Source of the DNA: Gymnothorax reevesii
Taxonomy: Eukaryota; Chordata; Actinopteri; Anguilliformes; Muraenidae
Length of the DNA: 64,000 bases
Assembly: GCA_029721435.1 (NCBI GenBank)
Contig: CM056580.1
Location: forward strand, 26,840,367-26,904,366
Direction of reading: 5' to 3'
Shown in pieces: positions 11,393 to 21,902 of the stretch. The notes beneath the pieces were generated by a model, which worked only from the letters and a program-made list of their open reading frames with translations, did not search any database and was not told the DNA's origin. The stretch's first letter is position 1. Every line of letters begins with the position of its first letter. Made by a program: the position numbers and the translations under genes.

Positions 11393-11508
11393 CGTATCTC
11401 AAAAGCGTAGTTGCTAAACAAGTTAGCAACTTACATAGTTCGTCTATTTACAGTCAATGGGTCCTACTATAAGTTAGCATCTGTGATTTCGGGAAATGCA
11501 CCCCTGGG
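11393..11508 (-). mobile_element. ~115-bp palindromic miniature element, copy 2
   Basis: Its reverse complement matches the element at 7565-7677 along its length: GGGGTGCATTTCCCGAAA, CACAGATGCTAACTTA, TTGACTGTAAATAGACGAAC, GTAAGTTGCTAACTTG, AGCAACTACGCTTTTG. It is inverted relative to copy 1, 3.8 kb away, so the two are independent insertions of one family. Confidence 0.7.
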
Positions 11509-12251
11509 CTGGAAACCATTCGACCAATCAAGCAACACTGCATAAAATATGAGGATAAGAAGGCAGCATTTGTTTGAACTTCTGACTTTCGTATAAAGAT
11601 CAATTATGTGGCTAGATTCTGCGAATATTCAATGACGATCATGCGGAATGTTAACTTACCAGCCGGGAGAGCCATCTGAGCTTATTCGGTCTCCCAAAAT
11701 AATTTCGATCGCAAAGGATCTCGGGCGAGTGCGAAGATCGAGCTCTGCAATGGTTAATGATAACATCAAATGCTGTTTGCACAAACTCACATAATAATTT
11801 GGCAAGTAACTACACTTTGTTACTATCTCAAACACGTAACGGAGCTTAGTTAAGACCACTCGCATTCACAGTACTAGTAAGCATTATCAGCTTAGCTCCC
11901 AGTAGTGTAAGAGAAGGGAACTTACCTTCGATATTTGAAATGCAGCCTTCGAGACAATTGCTGTAGCCTTTTTAGTAAGACTGCCCTTGGTATCCGACAT
12001 CCCTCCTCGGCCCATTTTTCAATGTCAGTAACTTTCATTGTTAATTTTGGTAACAGCTCAAGGTTGAGGACATTGAGCTTGAGCAATGCATAGGGGTGAC
12101 ATGCACTGTACTTGACAGCTGAGAGCCCATCCCACCTGTGCCTCGTTTTCAATTCAAAATGGCGGCTGCGTAAAATCAGCGTATTTGTTCACTAATAATT
12201 TAGCTCACTCGGAGAGATACCAGGAAGGAAAACTAGAATTGAGAGTAAGAG
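11509..12251. other. Flank of the retrovirus insertion; no gene recognised
   Basis: Non-coding. Short minus-strand frames at 11656-11865 and 11922-12152 have no known domain. Confidence 0.5.
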
Positions 12252-12256
12252 GTCAG

Positions 12257-12896
12257 TGTTAAAGGAATTTTAACATTATATTCCTCGTATCACCATCACA
12301 TAAGAAACCCAGACTACTCAGGGAAAAAATCAGTCAGAGGCAGAGAAGTTAATATTCAAGCCAAAGTCCGTTTACTTTTCTGCAGCAAAGGATCCCCATA
12401 CAAGTCAAGTCAAGATGGAGGATGATACAGTTAGTCTCTCTCTGGTTTTTGTAGGGGTACTCCATGATGTTCTCCTCCCCCCGCGCTGATTTACACATCA
12501 TGATGTAATCTGGAGAGCCCTCTTCGTCTTATTCAACCTTCGTCAGGCTGTCGTAAGCCTGCACACATACATCTCGTTGGGGAGGAGAGCACCTGTCTTC
12601 TCTATCAGCCCCGGCTCCAGTTTATCTTGTTATGCATTCCGGAGCTTTCTATAAACGCAAACTTAGAGAAAGAGAAAAACATCTTGTCCTTGGTACAGAC
12701 ATTCAGCTTTGCATGACTTTAGATAGGCTATATGTCATGACGCACTGGAACAGTTATGCAGGCCCCTGCTAAATCAGAAATATGCAAGCACATACACACT
12801 CTAGGCCTAAAAGGTTATGAAAGAAAGTAAAGTAGGAGCAAGCAAGGATAAACAATTAATAATAATTAAATCAATCAATAAAAAAATGATTCCACA
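12257..12896 (-). repeat. 3' LTR of the endogenous retrovirus
   Basis: 640 bp. In element orientation it begins TGTGGAATC and ends CCTTTAACA, so it has the TG..CA termini with the short inverted repeat expected of retroviral LTRs. It is the downstream LTR because the polypurine tract abuts it. A TTTATAGAAAG stretch is a weak TATA candidate in element orientation. The LTR also holds GAATAAGACG, a possible AATAAA-like polyadenylation signal. Neither is strong. Confidence 0.93.
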
Positions 12897-12906
12897 TTTC
12901 CCCCCT
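12897..12906 (-). other. Polypurine tract
   Basis: Plus strand TTTCCCCCCT, that is AGGGGGGAAA in element orientation, immediately before the TG of the 3' LTR. This is the expected plus-strand DNA priming site and fixes the orientation of the element. Confidence 0.85.
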
Positions 12907-12961
12907 GTTTATAATTGATTATCCGCCAGCATGCCACTTCTCTCATTTTTCAGCATGTGCT

Positions 12962-13451
12962 TCATTCACGGGGAAGATGTGCCATCATATCACCACTACT
13001 CTCTATTCTTTTGTTCAAACAATCCTTCAGCTTCTCGGGCAGAGTATACATCTCATTTTTGTCCTGTAATAGAAACCTCTGATACTGTGGATTAGTACTC
13101 AACATTCTTGATATTATTCCTTTAATTATCGGAATTCCACAGCAACTGCAAAAGAGCAGTACTGCGAATTCCCCAGCTATAAGACTTATTGCAGATGTAA
13201 TTCCCATTTCCCAACCCCCAGACAGAAGCCAGTCACTTAAAATTTGTCACTACTGGTGCAAGGTCTCGCTGTTGTGCATCAGATATGTCTTTCAAACGTT
13301 GCAAGGCTTGATCAATCATCCCTCCTGCCTCATCATTAGCGGGTACATAGGTACACATACTGGCCCAATAAGCTGACAGATCCCCCCCTGTGCTGCTGTC
13401 AACAGATACAATAAGCAGAAGTAGCATCCTGCAATTCCAACTTGGACACAT
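12962..13451 (-). pseudogene. Envelope transmembrane-subunit remnant (ERV)
   Basis: Two minus-strand frames are joined by a shift near 13210-13235. The upstream piece (13451-13233) starts MCPSWNCRMLLLLIVSV, a hydrophobic leader-like stretch, and later has a helical segment (IDQALQRLKDISDAQQRD). The downstream piece (13207-12962) has a strongly hydrophobic stretch (ISLIAGEFAVLLFCSCC) followed by a basic cytoplasmic-like tail and a stop 65 bases inside the LTR boundary. A hydrophobic anchor with a double cysteine directly before the 3' LTR is where the envelope membrane anchor of a retrovirus should be. The surface subunit and fusion region are not recognised. The product would be a truncated, non-functional fragment. 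Confidence 0.45.
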
Positions 13452-13860
13452 AATTTTTGCACTTAGATCCTTTGAAAACTACTTTGATCCTTCGAACCTC
13501 CCTCTCCCAGGGCGCAGTTCCAGGCTAGATCCCTTTTCACAGAGATCTCCACCCAGGCTCCCCCAGGTTGAGAACTCTGCTTTCTACTTCCTGGTGTCTC
13601 CTTTTCAGGGCCCACCGATCACAGAAGCACCACTCGCCTACTGACGCATTCGCTTTGACAGTTTCACCCACTTCGCCTGTTCACAGAGGTCGTCTCCATC
13701 GCCCCTCTGCTAGGTGTGGGCTGTCACCCACGTACCACGTGTTGCCCACAGTTACATGTGACAAGCACGCCGACTAGACGGTACCATGGAAATATGTCAA
13801 TTCATACTTCACCAGACACTACTTCACCAGACACAGGGGTCTTCAGTCCTCTCCGCAGCA
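13452..13860 (-). other. ERV interior, unassigned
   Basis: Between the protease-like and envelope-like pieces. No conserved motif is visible in any minus-strand frame. It is open in short blocks only. It could be degraded envelope surface-subunit sequence or leader. Confidence 0.4.
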
Positions 13861-14356
13861 CTATTTGCAACATTCCTGTAATCGGCTTACGAGGGGGCGA
13901 ATCTGCAAATTGCAACGCTTAGTAGATTGCTGGGGTCCGGTTCCCAGAACCACCATCTGATCCCCTGCAACCTCACTTTGTTCGTTTTCCTTGAATGCAC
14001 GCATTGTCTCCCACGTAGTAGGACCTGTAGGAACCACCACAAGCCCCAGTTTAGACATTATGTCCCTCCCCAGGAGGTTCACTGGGCACTGTGTGGACAC
14101 TATTACAGAGCAGAGTGTAGCAATCCCCTCAGGATCCTCAAATTTGAGTTCCTCTGTTGCTACGCTGTCCCATTGCCCCATTTGCAGCACAAGTTGGTGT
14201 CACATTAGTGCCGAGCCGATGTGGAAAAATTGCGCTTACAGTTCAACATGCCCCCGTGTCACATAGAAAAGAAATCGGTGCGTCATTTACAATCAGGGTT
14301 TCCCAAGCACTTATCGGTGCACCCATTAATGCAAACAATTTAATTTCATCATAGGG
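13861..14356 (-). pseudogene. Retropepsin-like protease remnant (ERV)
   Basis: At 14252-14263 the minus strand encodes C-D-T-G followed by Ala, the D-T-G-A active-site signature of retroviral aspartic proteases, within a hydrophobic context (ISFLCDTGAC). A TGA stop follows two codons later (14243-14245) and the frame then shifts. In the next frame (14190-13861) CPVNLLGRDIMSKLGL is the typical C-terminal LLGRD..LG block of retropepsins. So the two ends of one protease domain are present, in the right order and at a plausible distance, but broken. It lies downstream of the integrase in element orientation, which is not the normal gag-pro-pol order. Confidence 0.65.
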
Positions 14357-14824
14357 AAATGGCTCCCCAGATGCTAACCCTTCCCCCCAGGGCGGTTAGT
14401 CATTCCGAATTGTTGCCGTCGCTTATTTGTGGATACCCACTCAAAATCAATAGCTTCCCCTGGCACCCCTGGGTTACTCCCACAAACCCTGTGCCATTTC
14501 CTTTGACACATCGACTATATTAAGTGGGGGTAAACTGGGGTCCATTGAAACTAATCCATTATGTGCAGTAGACACTGCCATGGTGCATTTAACTATACTG
14601 TTCACATTCATTGTAGGCGCAACATATGTTTAAAAATGAACAGACACAGGGAGAGATAAGCCATTTCATTAAACCCTTTCTTTTTTTTTTTTTTTTTAAA
14701 TGAATAAGTCGCGGAGTCTCTACTGACTTGGAGCGTAAATAAACTCTTCACCGGGTTTGAGACGGGCGGGCTCTATATGCCACGCCCCCCTTTGTAGCCG
14801 GACTCCCTCCAAGTCTATCCTGAC
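14357..14824 (-). other. ERV interior, unassigned, with poly(T)
   Basis: Holds a ~20-base T run (14678-14697) and a GCATATAGAGCC stretch on the opposite strand. No gag or nucleocapsid zinc knuckle (C-x2-C-x4-H-x4-C) was found. The segment separates the integrase end from the protease-like piece. Confidence 0.4.
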
Positions 14825-15163
14825 TCACCCAGATGTACCTACACACCCGCTGGAGGAGGAGACACCACCTTCACAATGTGACTGATATATCCACGCCTCC
14901 CTCTCCTGGATTTTTACTGCAGTCGGTGTGGTCAGGAGCACTTGATATGGACCCTTCCACGCCGGTTCACTCCACTTCCGCTTTTTTCCGACACTTCGCA
15001 CCAGGATCCAATCTCCAGGCTTTATCTCACCAGGCGGCAATTCCGCTACTGATCTAGGAGGAAGCATATTTCGCATCTCACTTTTGTTAGTCAACATTCT
15101 ATTCATATACTCTGCCAGAGTCGCTTCTTCTATTTAATAAATAATAATAATATTAATATTATT

Positions 15164-15203
<40 letters not shown>

Positions 15204-15560
15204 GTAGCAACTCAAAAGGTTACCCCACATACTGCATCATAATGTGACAACCCCAATCCCTGCTTGTGGGGTTATCCTCATGCTAGTTAATATAATGGCA
15301 AACATGCTACTTAATTCCATTTAGTTTCTGCCATGGCTTTGCGCAGTTTTGCTTTCAGGGTTCTATTAGTTCTCTCCACTAATCCTGCTAATTGTGGATG
15401 ATTCCCAAACGAGCCAGTTCTTCATTTCTAAATTCTGGCCCATTATCACTATAGAATGCTTTTGGAATCACTTATCTAGGAACAATTTCCCTACTCAAAA
15501 TTTTCCACTTGTGATGGCATCTATAGCTTCTCACTTCATTTAGATAAAGATCATATCAAT
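14825..15560 (-). pseudogene. Integrase remnant (ERV): core and C-terminal domain
   Basis: The core is visible around 15560-15330: SDNGPEF at about 15431-15451 carries the second catalytic Asp, and 60-90 bases on a VER-type motif (frame-shifted) carries the catalytic Glu, followed by RTLKAKL-like sequence. The C-terminal DNA-binding domain is clear at 15106-14825: PGDWILVR, then [16 protein letters not shown] and AWIYQSHC, the signature of gammaretrovirus-related integrases. The two parts are separated by a (TAA)n microsatellite at 15134-15203, and stops break the core. The family role is to join viral DNA to the chromosome. This copy is inactive. No zinc-binding N-terminus was identified. 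Confidence 0.8.
15134..15203. repeat. (TAA)n microsatellite inside integrase
   Basis: About 20 units with an internal inversion (TATTAATATTATTATT). It lies between the integrase core and C-terminal domain and disrupts the frame. Confidence 0.9.
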
Positions 15561-17700
15561 ACTACCACATCACTTCTTCACTTTACATGGTGTTAAGTGT
15601 ATATATTAAAAAATTTTTAGTAAAGAAGTGATAATACTCTCATCTATTAACCCTTTGGTCCCCCCCTCTTGGTACATGGCATTGCCCATGCACCAAACCT
15701 ACAGCAATATGGAAGAGGGATTTTGGTAATATAGGCTTTCCATTGGGAAGGGTATTATTAGATAGGACTTCTTTTACACAATGGAGAATACATTTTTATT
15801 TTTTCCTCTCAATGAATTGTGATTAAGCAATCCACCTCAGGCTAGGGTTCCGCTAACAGCATGGAGGAAATGCACAGTCAGGGCTTATTAGCCCCAAACA
15901 TTCTTACATTTTCCTACATCATCAGCAGAACCGGGTGGAGTCACTTTAGACTATGTTACAATTCCCAAAAAAAAAAAAAGTTTATATTTTAGTCACCTCC
16001 TTGCATATAACGGTACTTATTCAAAAATAAATTTAGAAATCGCAAGCAAGGTATTATGTGATCACGTTACTATAGGACTTTTGAATTATCTTGTGTTAAT
16101 ACTTCAAATTGTATTTCCCCAGATCTATTTTAGAAGGTAAACTCTAAAGCTAAAGCATTCCCAGCTGGCCAGCAATTCACTTCTCTTCAGCAGTGCTCTC
16201 TGTGGAAAAGTTCCAAGAGGAGTTAGAGACAAACAATAATGTACAATTTTGTTTTAATTCAACTCGTTCGGATCCTTCCCTGTAAAAATTAAACAAACAG
16301 ATTAAGGTTCACTTCTCAGTTCCTTTGCCATGAAGACACTCGCTGACAATTCCTGTTCAAAATGGAGAAAAGATTTTTAATTGCATTTCTTTGATCAGGG
16401 AAACTTTCAGTCACATTTGTTCATCACCTTCAGATAACAATTGCAATTTTTCAATGCTTGATAGAAAACACTTCTGCTGTTTTGCATCAAATGAATTTGG
16501 CACACAGTCTCTTATTGTATAAATTTGTTAAACAGTACTTGGGCAACTTTTGAACACACTGTTATTTTTGTTTCCACTTTCACTTAATTTTCTTTTCAGA
16601 GATATGCTTCTAGCACACCAATCTCACACAGCCTAATTATTTATAGAAAAGTGCTTAGATTTTCTAGCTCTTTAAAAATATTTCACAAATTAATAGTGTA
16701 AATAGTGTAATTAATTCATGCTCATAGAGGATATCACTGGTAGTTTTTCTCTGCAATGTATTACTACTGCCAAATATTAGAGCATTTAAATATTCACTTT
16801 GTCTTTCATCTTAAAGAAATTCAGTTAGCCACAACATTAGAAACACTTGTCCATGTTTGTATAATTTACATTCAATTGTTACTTCATCTAAACTTCCCAC
16901 TGTTTATAGTAACCGATCATTAGGAGGAGTTAGCATTTATTTTATCAAGAAATAGTGACTTTTGCTCGGTTTCATAAGGAATAATTATTTCTGTGTATTT
17001 CTGCAACTTTGTCCTTTAACTACTCCATAGTCAGTAAAATGGCTTAACTCCTACAAATTTGCACTGCTTATTTACACTTCTTTCTTAGAAATTTCACTTT
17101 TTACTAATGCTGTAGTTACAGTGAGGATTCCATAAAGTACTGTAAATATTGGCTACTCAACAGGCACCTTAAATTATTTTGAAAAGCAAATTTCATTGTA
17201 GACATTTATATGAGCACTTCATGGAATATAATGACAATTGCATTCAATCTAACAAAGACAGAACTAACAAATATGCCAGCAATGCAGTTGTTTAGAGACA
17301 TTCACAGAGTTAGGTTCATTCACATTGATTTCCACACAGAAACGCAATCTGAGCTCAGGACACACACACACAAACACACACACACACGCGCACGCACACA
17401 CACACACCTCAGTGCACTTTCCTCTCTCACATTCATTCACATTGGATGAGATCCAAGGCTTAAATTTTCTTACAATCTAACCCCATTGTTGCTTTGATAA
17501 CATACGCAGACAATGCTCTATTTCAACTAAACCCAAACTCCTTTACCCACAATGATTCCCAGAACCATTATGTCAACTTTCAACAAATTGCCCAGTTTCA
17601 GTCAAAGTCACGTCAACATTTGTCCCAGAACAGCAGTCCTTACTACAAGAACGACAACACCACACTTACTGTTCGTCTGTCCCATAATTGGCAATATTAA
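15561..17700 (-). other. ERV 5' interior: no recognisable gag or reverse transcriptase
   Basis: About 2.1 kb, very A+T-rich on the plus strand, with no open frame above about 80 codons and no YXDD, LPQG or zinc-knuckle motif on the minus strand. It includes a (CA)n tract at 17359-17407. Normal retroviruses would hold about 4 kb of gag, protease and polymerase here, so the interior is shortened and replaced or very diverged. Confidence 0.5.
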
Positions 17701-17931
17701 CTCCTCTGTCTCACACAGCAACTAAGCCAAATTCAGTAAGTATTCCGTCACTCACCCGCACCTCCACCACACACCTTGGAGAACCTCCCTCCTGGCCTCA
17801 CTACACACCCAAGGAGCCTTGCCAGTCGCTCCGGGTTGAGGACTTTCCCTTCTTTAACGTCTCTCAAGACGACCGTGCACGGAATTTCAGTCGGCGCCGA
17901 TTCTCCAGGGAGTGCAGGTGAGATATTGGAA
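17701..17931 (-). promoter_or_regulatory. ERV untranslated leader with candidate splice donor
   Basis: Between the primer-binding site and the A+T-rich interior. In element orientation it is G-rich (GGCAAGGCTCCTTGGG, GGGAGGTTCTCC) and contains GCGGGTGAGTGACG at about 17747-17760, a strong match to a 5' splice site (GGTGAGT at 17750-17756). A splice donor and packaging signal are expected at this place in a retrovirus. The packaging role is inferred. Confidence 0.5.
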
Positions 17932-17949
17932 CCCCGGACGATGCCCCCA
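17932..17949 (-). other. tRNA primer-binding site (proline-like)
   Basis: In element orientation TGGGGGCATCGTCCGGGG starts one base after the LTR end. It matches the 3' end complement of proline tRNA, as used by many gammaretroviruses, except for one extra A after GGGGGC and a changed last position. It starts minus-strand DNA synthesis. Confidence 0.75.
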
Positions 17950-17950
17950 A

Positions 17951-18590
17951 TGTTAAAGGAATTTTAACATTATATTCCTCGTATCACCATCACATAAGAA
18001 ACCCAGACTACTCAGGGAAAAAATCAGTCAGAGGCAGAGAAGTTAATATTCAAGCCAAAGTCCGTTTACTTTTCTGCAGCAAAGGATCCCCATACAAGTC
18101 AAGTCAAGATGGAGGATGATACAGTTAGTCTCTCTCTGGTTTTTGTAGGGGTACTCCATGATGTTCTCCTCCCCCCGCGCTGATTTACACATCATGATGT
18201 AATCTGGAGAGCCCTCTTCGTCTTATTCAACCTTCGTCAGGCTGTCGTAAGCCTGCACACATACATCTCGTTGGGGAGGAGAGCACCTGTCTTCTCTATC
18301 AGCCCCGGCTCCAGTTTATCTTGTTATGCATTCCGGAGCTTTCTATAAACGCAAACTTAGAGAAAGAGAAAAACATCTTGTCCTTGGTACAGACATTCAG
18401 CTTTGCATGACTTTAGATAGGCTATATGTCATGACGCACTGGAACAGTTATGCAGGCCCCTGCTAAATCAGAAATATGCAAGCACATACACACTCTAGGC
18501 CTAAAAGGTTATGAAAGAAAGTAAAGTAGGAGCAAGCAAGGATAAACAATTAATAATAATTAAATCAATCAATAAAAAAATGATTCCACA
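17951..18590 (-). repeat. 5' LTR of the endogenous retrovirus
   Basis: 640 bp, identical by eye to 12257-12896. It is the upstream LTR because the primer-binding site abuts it. Identity of the two LTRs is the main evidence that insertion was recent. Confidence 0.93.
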
Positions 18591-18595
18591 GTCAG

Positions 18596-20872
18596 AGTCA
18601 CTCCTACCAGTAAGATGATCCAGCCCTGGGTCAGCCAATAAATCAATTACCAGGAACATTCCACGAGAATACTGGAACTGAGAAGGACCAATGAAGCAGA
18701 AACAGGGGCTGTGACGCACAAATTTGAAAAATTGAAACTCCCGCCAAGAATAGGTTGGTAATTATCATATTGTATTCATTCCACATTGAGTTTTTGCCAA
18801 CATGTGATAACCATCATTGATTTGGCCACAGAATCATGCACTTTCTTCCCACAATACGACAAGCGCAATGACCCTTTTTTCCCAGATAGTGATACATCCT
18901 ATTAACCAATCAGAGGTTTGCGTGACATTTTTCTGCGTGATGTTTTGTAGCATGGCTACGCCAAGCCTCACCTTTAGTGCATAAGTACCGTCAAGCTCTA
19001 GCTATTTAAGTCCACCTGATTAGCAGTCAGACAATTTTTAACCAAATAAGACCAATATTCTTAAGGGGTCCCAATCATTCTGACCAACATGTTTTTGAGG
19101 AAAAAATAATAGTCCTCAAAAAACAAGGTTGGGTCATTTGCATTAATTTTTATTTCTTACTGTCAGTTTTCCTATTTTCTATGAAGGGAAGGAATAATTC
19201 TTGTGTTGACTGCTGGCATAAATGTTTCAAGGCCCTTATATTGTTTATGAATATCATATGTAGTGCTAATAAAGAAGCAATATAGGACAAGAACAAATAA
19301 AAAAAGGGATTTCAAGATTTTCTTGTTAGATGTTTCATCTCTGGTTAGACTTATATCAGCATGTTATAAGACCCAGATTGCAGCTGTTCTGTACACCCTT
19401 GAGATTGTGCTCTGATCGCAGGTGTCATTTGTCAATCCTTTAGCTAAGTAACTAAATTTATTTAAATCCCCAATGATCCGCTTAATTCACACCTCTACCC
19501 ACACATGTGCACCATTTTATACTTCTTTAGTTGCATTGCATCGACATCCTCCCCTTACCTAATCCACCGCAGCCTTGCATTTTCGATATCGCTGTCAGGT
19601 GCCGATTATTTATGTGCGTTCAGAGAGAGATCCATACAGAGGCTCATTATCTGTGTGCAATTAAAGAGCGAGCTGAGGCAATAAAATGAAATCTAGCTTT
19701 ATTTAAAAATAGGCCAGCTGCCAATTGGTATTGATTACACGTATCGCTCAGTAATATTCAAACGTCCCGAGACTCGTTAGCCATGAGGTCGGAGAGGTAA
19801 AATCAGGAAGCCGAGAGTGAGAAATGCCATTTCCTGCAGGTCTTCAGGGAAAGGAAAAACTCAATTTTCCCCAAGCGGAACCACAATAAGTTACGGTTGC
19901 TACTATGACACCAATCCGAGAACAGTGGTGATTGCTATGCATCTTGCACTTTTGAAAGGATCGCATTTGGCCATAAAAATAAGATGTTTATAATGTAATA
20001 TCAGATGCCAATGGCAATTTCGCTTTATGTTTTCCACAAACAGTTTGAAAAGAAAATAAGTGGGTTCTTTTAAAAGTTAAACTTGAGGACACACGCTGAT
20101 TGAATTCCAGCCAAAGAGGCCACTGCTGGAAAAAATGAAAAATAGAAATAACTGCAAGCCTCCTTTGTTCTCGCAAAGCTTTTTTTCCACCGTCCTATCT
20201 CATCTCAGAGTGACTGGAGCTGTGGAACAAAGGGAATTTGCCCAGCTTAGAGGGCATCCGTGTGCCCCTTGTTCTCTGCCACACAGATGAGGGTGCTGTC
20301 CAACTGTCAAGTCTGGCATTTTTGCACTGGTGGAAAAAGGTTCAAAAGAATGAACAGCCTCGCTGAGTGGCAACATGCTGTAGATCAGAGGAAAATCTAA
20401 ACCAGATCAGAACCTACAATGGCTGGTAGCCCCTAGGAGTGGGACAGATTTGGCCAGAGCAACTGGGCAGTGAGGGGGATTCAAACAGCGTGCAACTCCC
20501 CATCTTATCTCTCCTCGGGTCACTGAAATACCTGTAGCCTGGAAGGCCAGTCTTCCAAAAAATAAACTTCAGAAGTAACACAAAACATTTCCAGGGTAAC
20601 AGGGGAATTTAGTGTAAAATCATCATTTCAGTGCAGAATAATGATTATGATGAGATTATTCCAAAAAAAGCCTCAGAACATTACATTGTTATAAATAAGC
20701 TCTGTCAATGTCAGAGGGAAAAAAATTGTTACAAACACAATTCCTCCATAATGGTTATCATTTAGCCATGAAAAAACATAATGGAGCATTAGAGAGGTAT
20801 TATACGATGATAATGTCCTGAATAAAAATACCTAAAATTGGAGACATTTACAGTTGTAGGAATAAAATTAAC
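18596..20872. other. No gene; possible conserved non-coding segment
   Basis: No coding or RNA gene seen. 19560-19815 is less repetitive than its surroundings and dense in homeodomain-like cores (GCAATTAAAG, GGTATTGATTACACG, GCCAATTGG) interspersed with G+C-balanced words, so it is a candidate regulatory element. That is an impression, not a measurement. Confidence 0.4.
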
Positions 20873-20940
20873 ATTATTATTATTATTAGTAGTAGTAGTA
20901 GTACTAGTAGTAAAAGTACAAACGTAGTAGTCGTAGTACT
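20873..20940. repeat. (TTA)n/(TAG)n compound microsatellite
   Basis: ATT repeats pass into TAG repeats, then an imperfect AGTAGT/CGTAGT tail. Confidence 0.9.
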
Positions 20941-21110
20941 AAAAAATGGACATCATTCACAGATTTAAGTTAAATGCACAAACATGATGAACACATGAGA
21001 AAGTAAGCTTTAATTCATGGTATTCAATGACAAAAATGACAAGCTAATATACCTAACACTTTAGTTAAGGGCACAAAAACATGATTAATTCATGGGAAGC
21101 TAATACATGA

Positions 21111-21290
21111 AGTAGAAATGAAGTAATCGATGTCTATTTTGATCCTGCAAAAAGTGAAACGACTGTCTTTAATGAACCATGAATTCATCATGATACACAA
21201 AGTAAGAATGAAGTAATGGATGAAAACGTCTATTTCGATTCTGCCAAAAGTGAAACGATTGTCTTGAATGAATCATGGACTCGTCATGAT
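21111..21290. repeat. Two ~90-bp diverged tandem units
   Basis: Unit 1 from 21111 and unit 2 from 21201 both read AGTA(G/A)AATGAAGTAAT.GATG, TCTATTT.GAT.CTGC.AAAAG, TGAAACGA.TGTCTT.AATGA, CATCATGAT/CGTCATGAT. They differ by substitutions and a 6-base indel, so the duplication is old. The neighbouring AACACTTTAGTTAAGGGCAC resembles a common fish interspersed repeat end. Confidence 0.7.
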
Positions 21291-21748
21291 CATGCTTAAT
21301 TACTTTTGATTCATGACTAATTTCACTACTGTAAGTAATGCCTTACTTGATATGATGTCATTGCTTGAATTTAGACATAATTAAGCATAAATTCATGTTA
21401 AAGAGCTTAGAACATGCACTGAGCAGGTTTATGAATATAAAAGGGTACAATTAAAAGAATTCCCATCGTCTGCCTAAAAAAAAAATGTAGAAAATAATTT
21501 TTAACAAAAATCACGATTTTTTGTCACTAGCCCCGCCCCCCTCATTAACAAATATTCTGATCAACACAGAAAAGCGATTCTGGCACTCCCTTGTGGTCAT
21601 GTCATAAGTTGCACTCGGTGGGCGAGTCTGCGTCCAATAACGACGGTATCACAGTCAGATTCTGATAGTTCCTCAGAAATTTCAATTGAATCTGCCCATT
21701 TTGATGAAGAAGAGTACTTTTTTATGTAAGATTAGGAAACTCAACATA

Positions 21749-21902
21749 AAGCTGCTTTCACACTCCACAGAACGTTGTTCGCAGGGCAGATTGCATTCAA
21801 AGTCAATGCAAAGATGCTAATACGTTTCGCCTGTATTCACATCTTTGCATTGACTTTGTTGTGCAAAAAAATTTGTTTTGCGTTCGGTATGAATGCAGCT
21901 TA
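21749..21902. mobile_element. Miniature inverted-repeat element
   Basis: The left end AAAGCTGCTTTCACAC pairs with the right end read in reverse complement, TTAAGCTGCATTCATAC. Both arms converge on the same word, AAAGTCAATGCAAAGATG, present inverted near 21799-21816 and 21839-21858. About 154 bp, no coding. A hAT-like family is possible, but target duplication is unclear. Confidence 0.65.

Larger units (their letters stand above)
12252..18595 (-). mobile_element. Endogenous retrovirus (class I / gamma-like), recent but defective
   Basis: A complete insertion: two direct 640-bp LTRs (12257-12896 and 17951-18590), each TGTTAAAG...GATTCCACA on the plus strand, flanked by a perfect 5-bp duplication GTCAG (12252-12256 and 18591-18595). 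The polypurine tract next to the left LTR and the primer-binding site next to the right LTR show transcription on the minus strand. I compared the LTRs by eye line by line and saw no difference, which implies a young insertion. The interior is broken: integrase, protease-like and envelope-like pieces can be seen, all with stops or shifts, and gag and reverse transcriptase were not recognised. It also contains a (TAA)n and a (CA)n microsatellite. It cannot make virus. Confidence 0.93.

Noticed and set aside
12252..18595. Two LTR-bearing loci as separate solo LTRs
   Set aside because: The perfect outer GTCAG duplication, primer-binding site and polypurine tract at the inner edges show one provirus.
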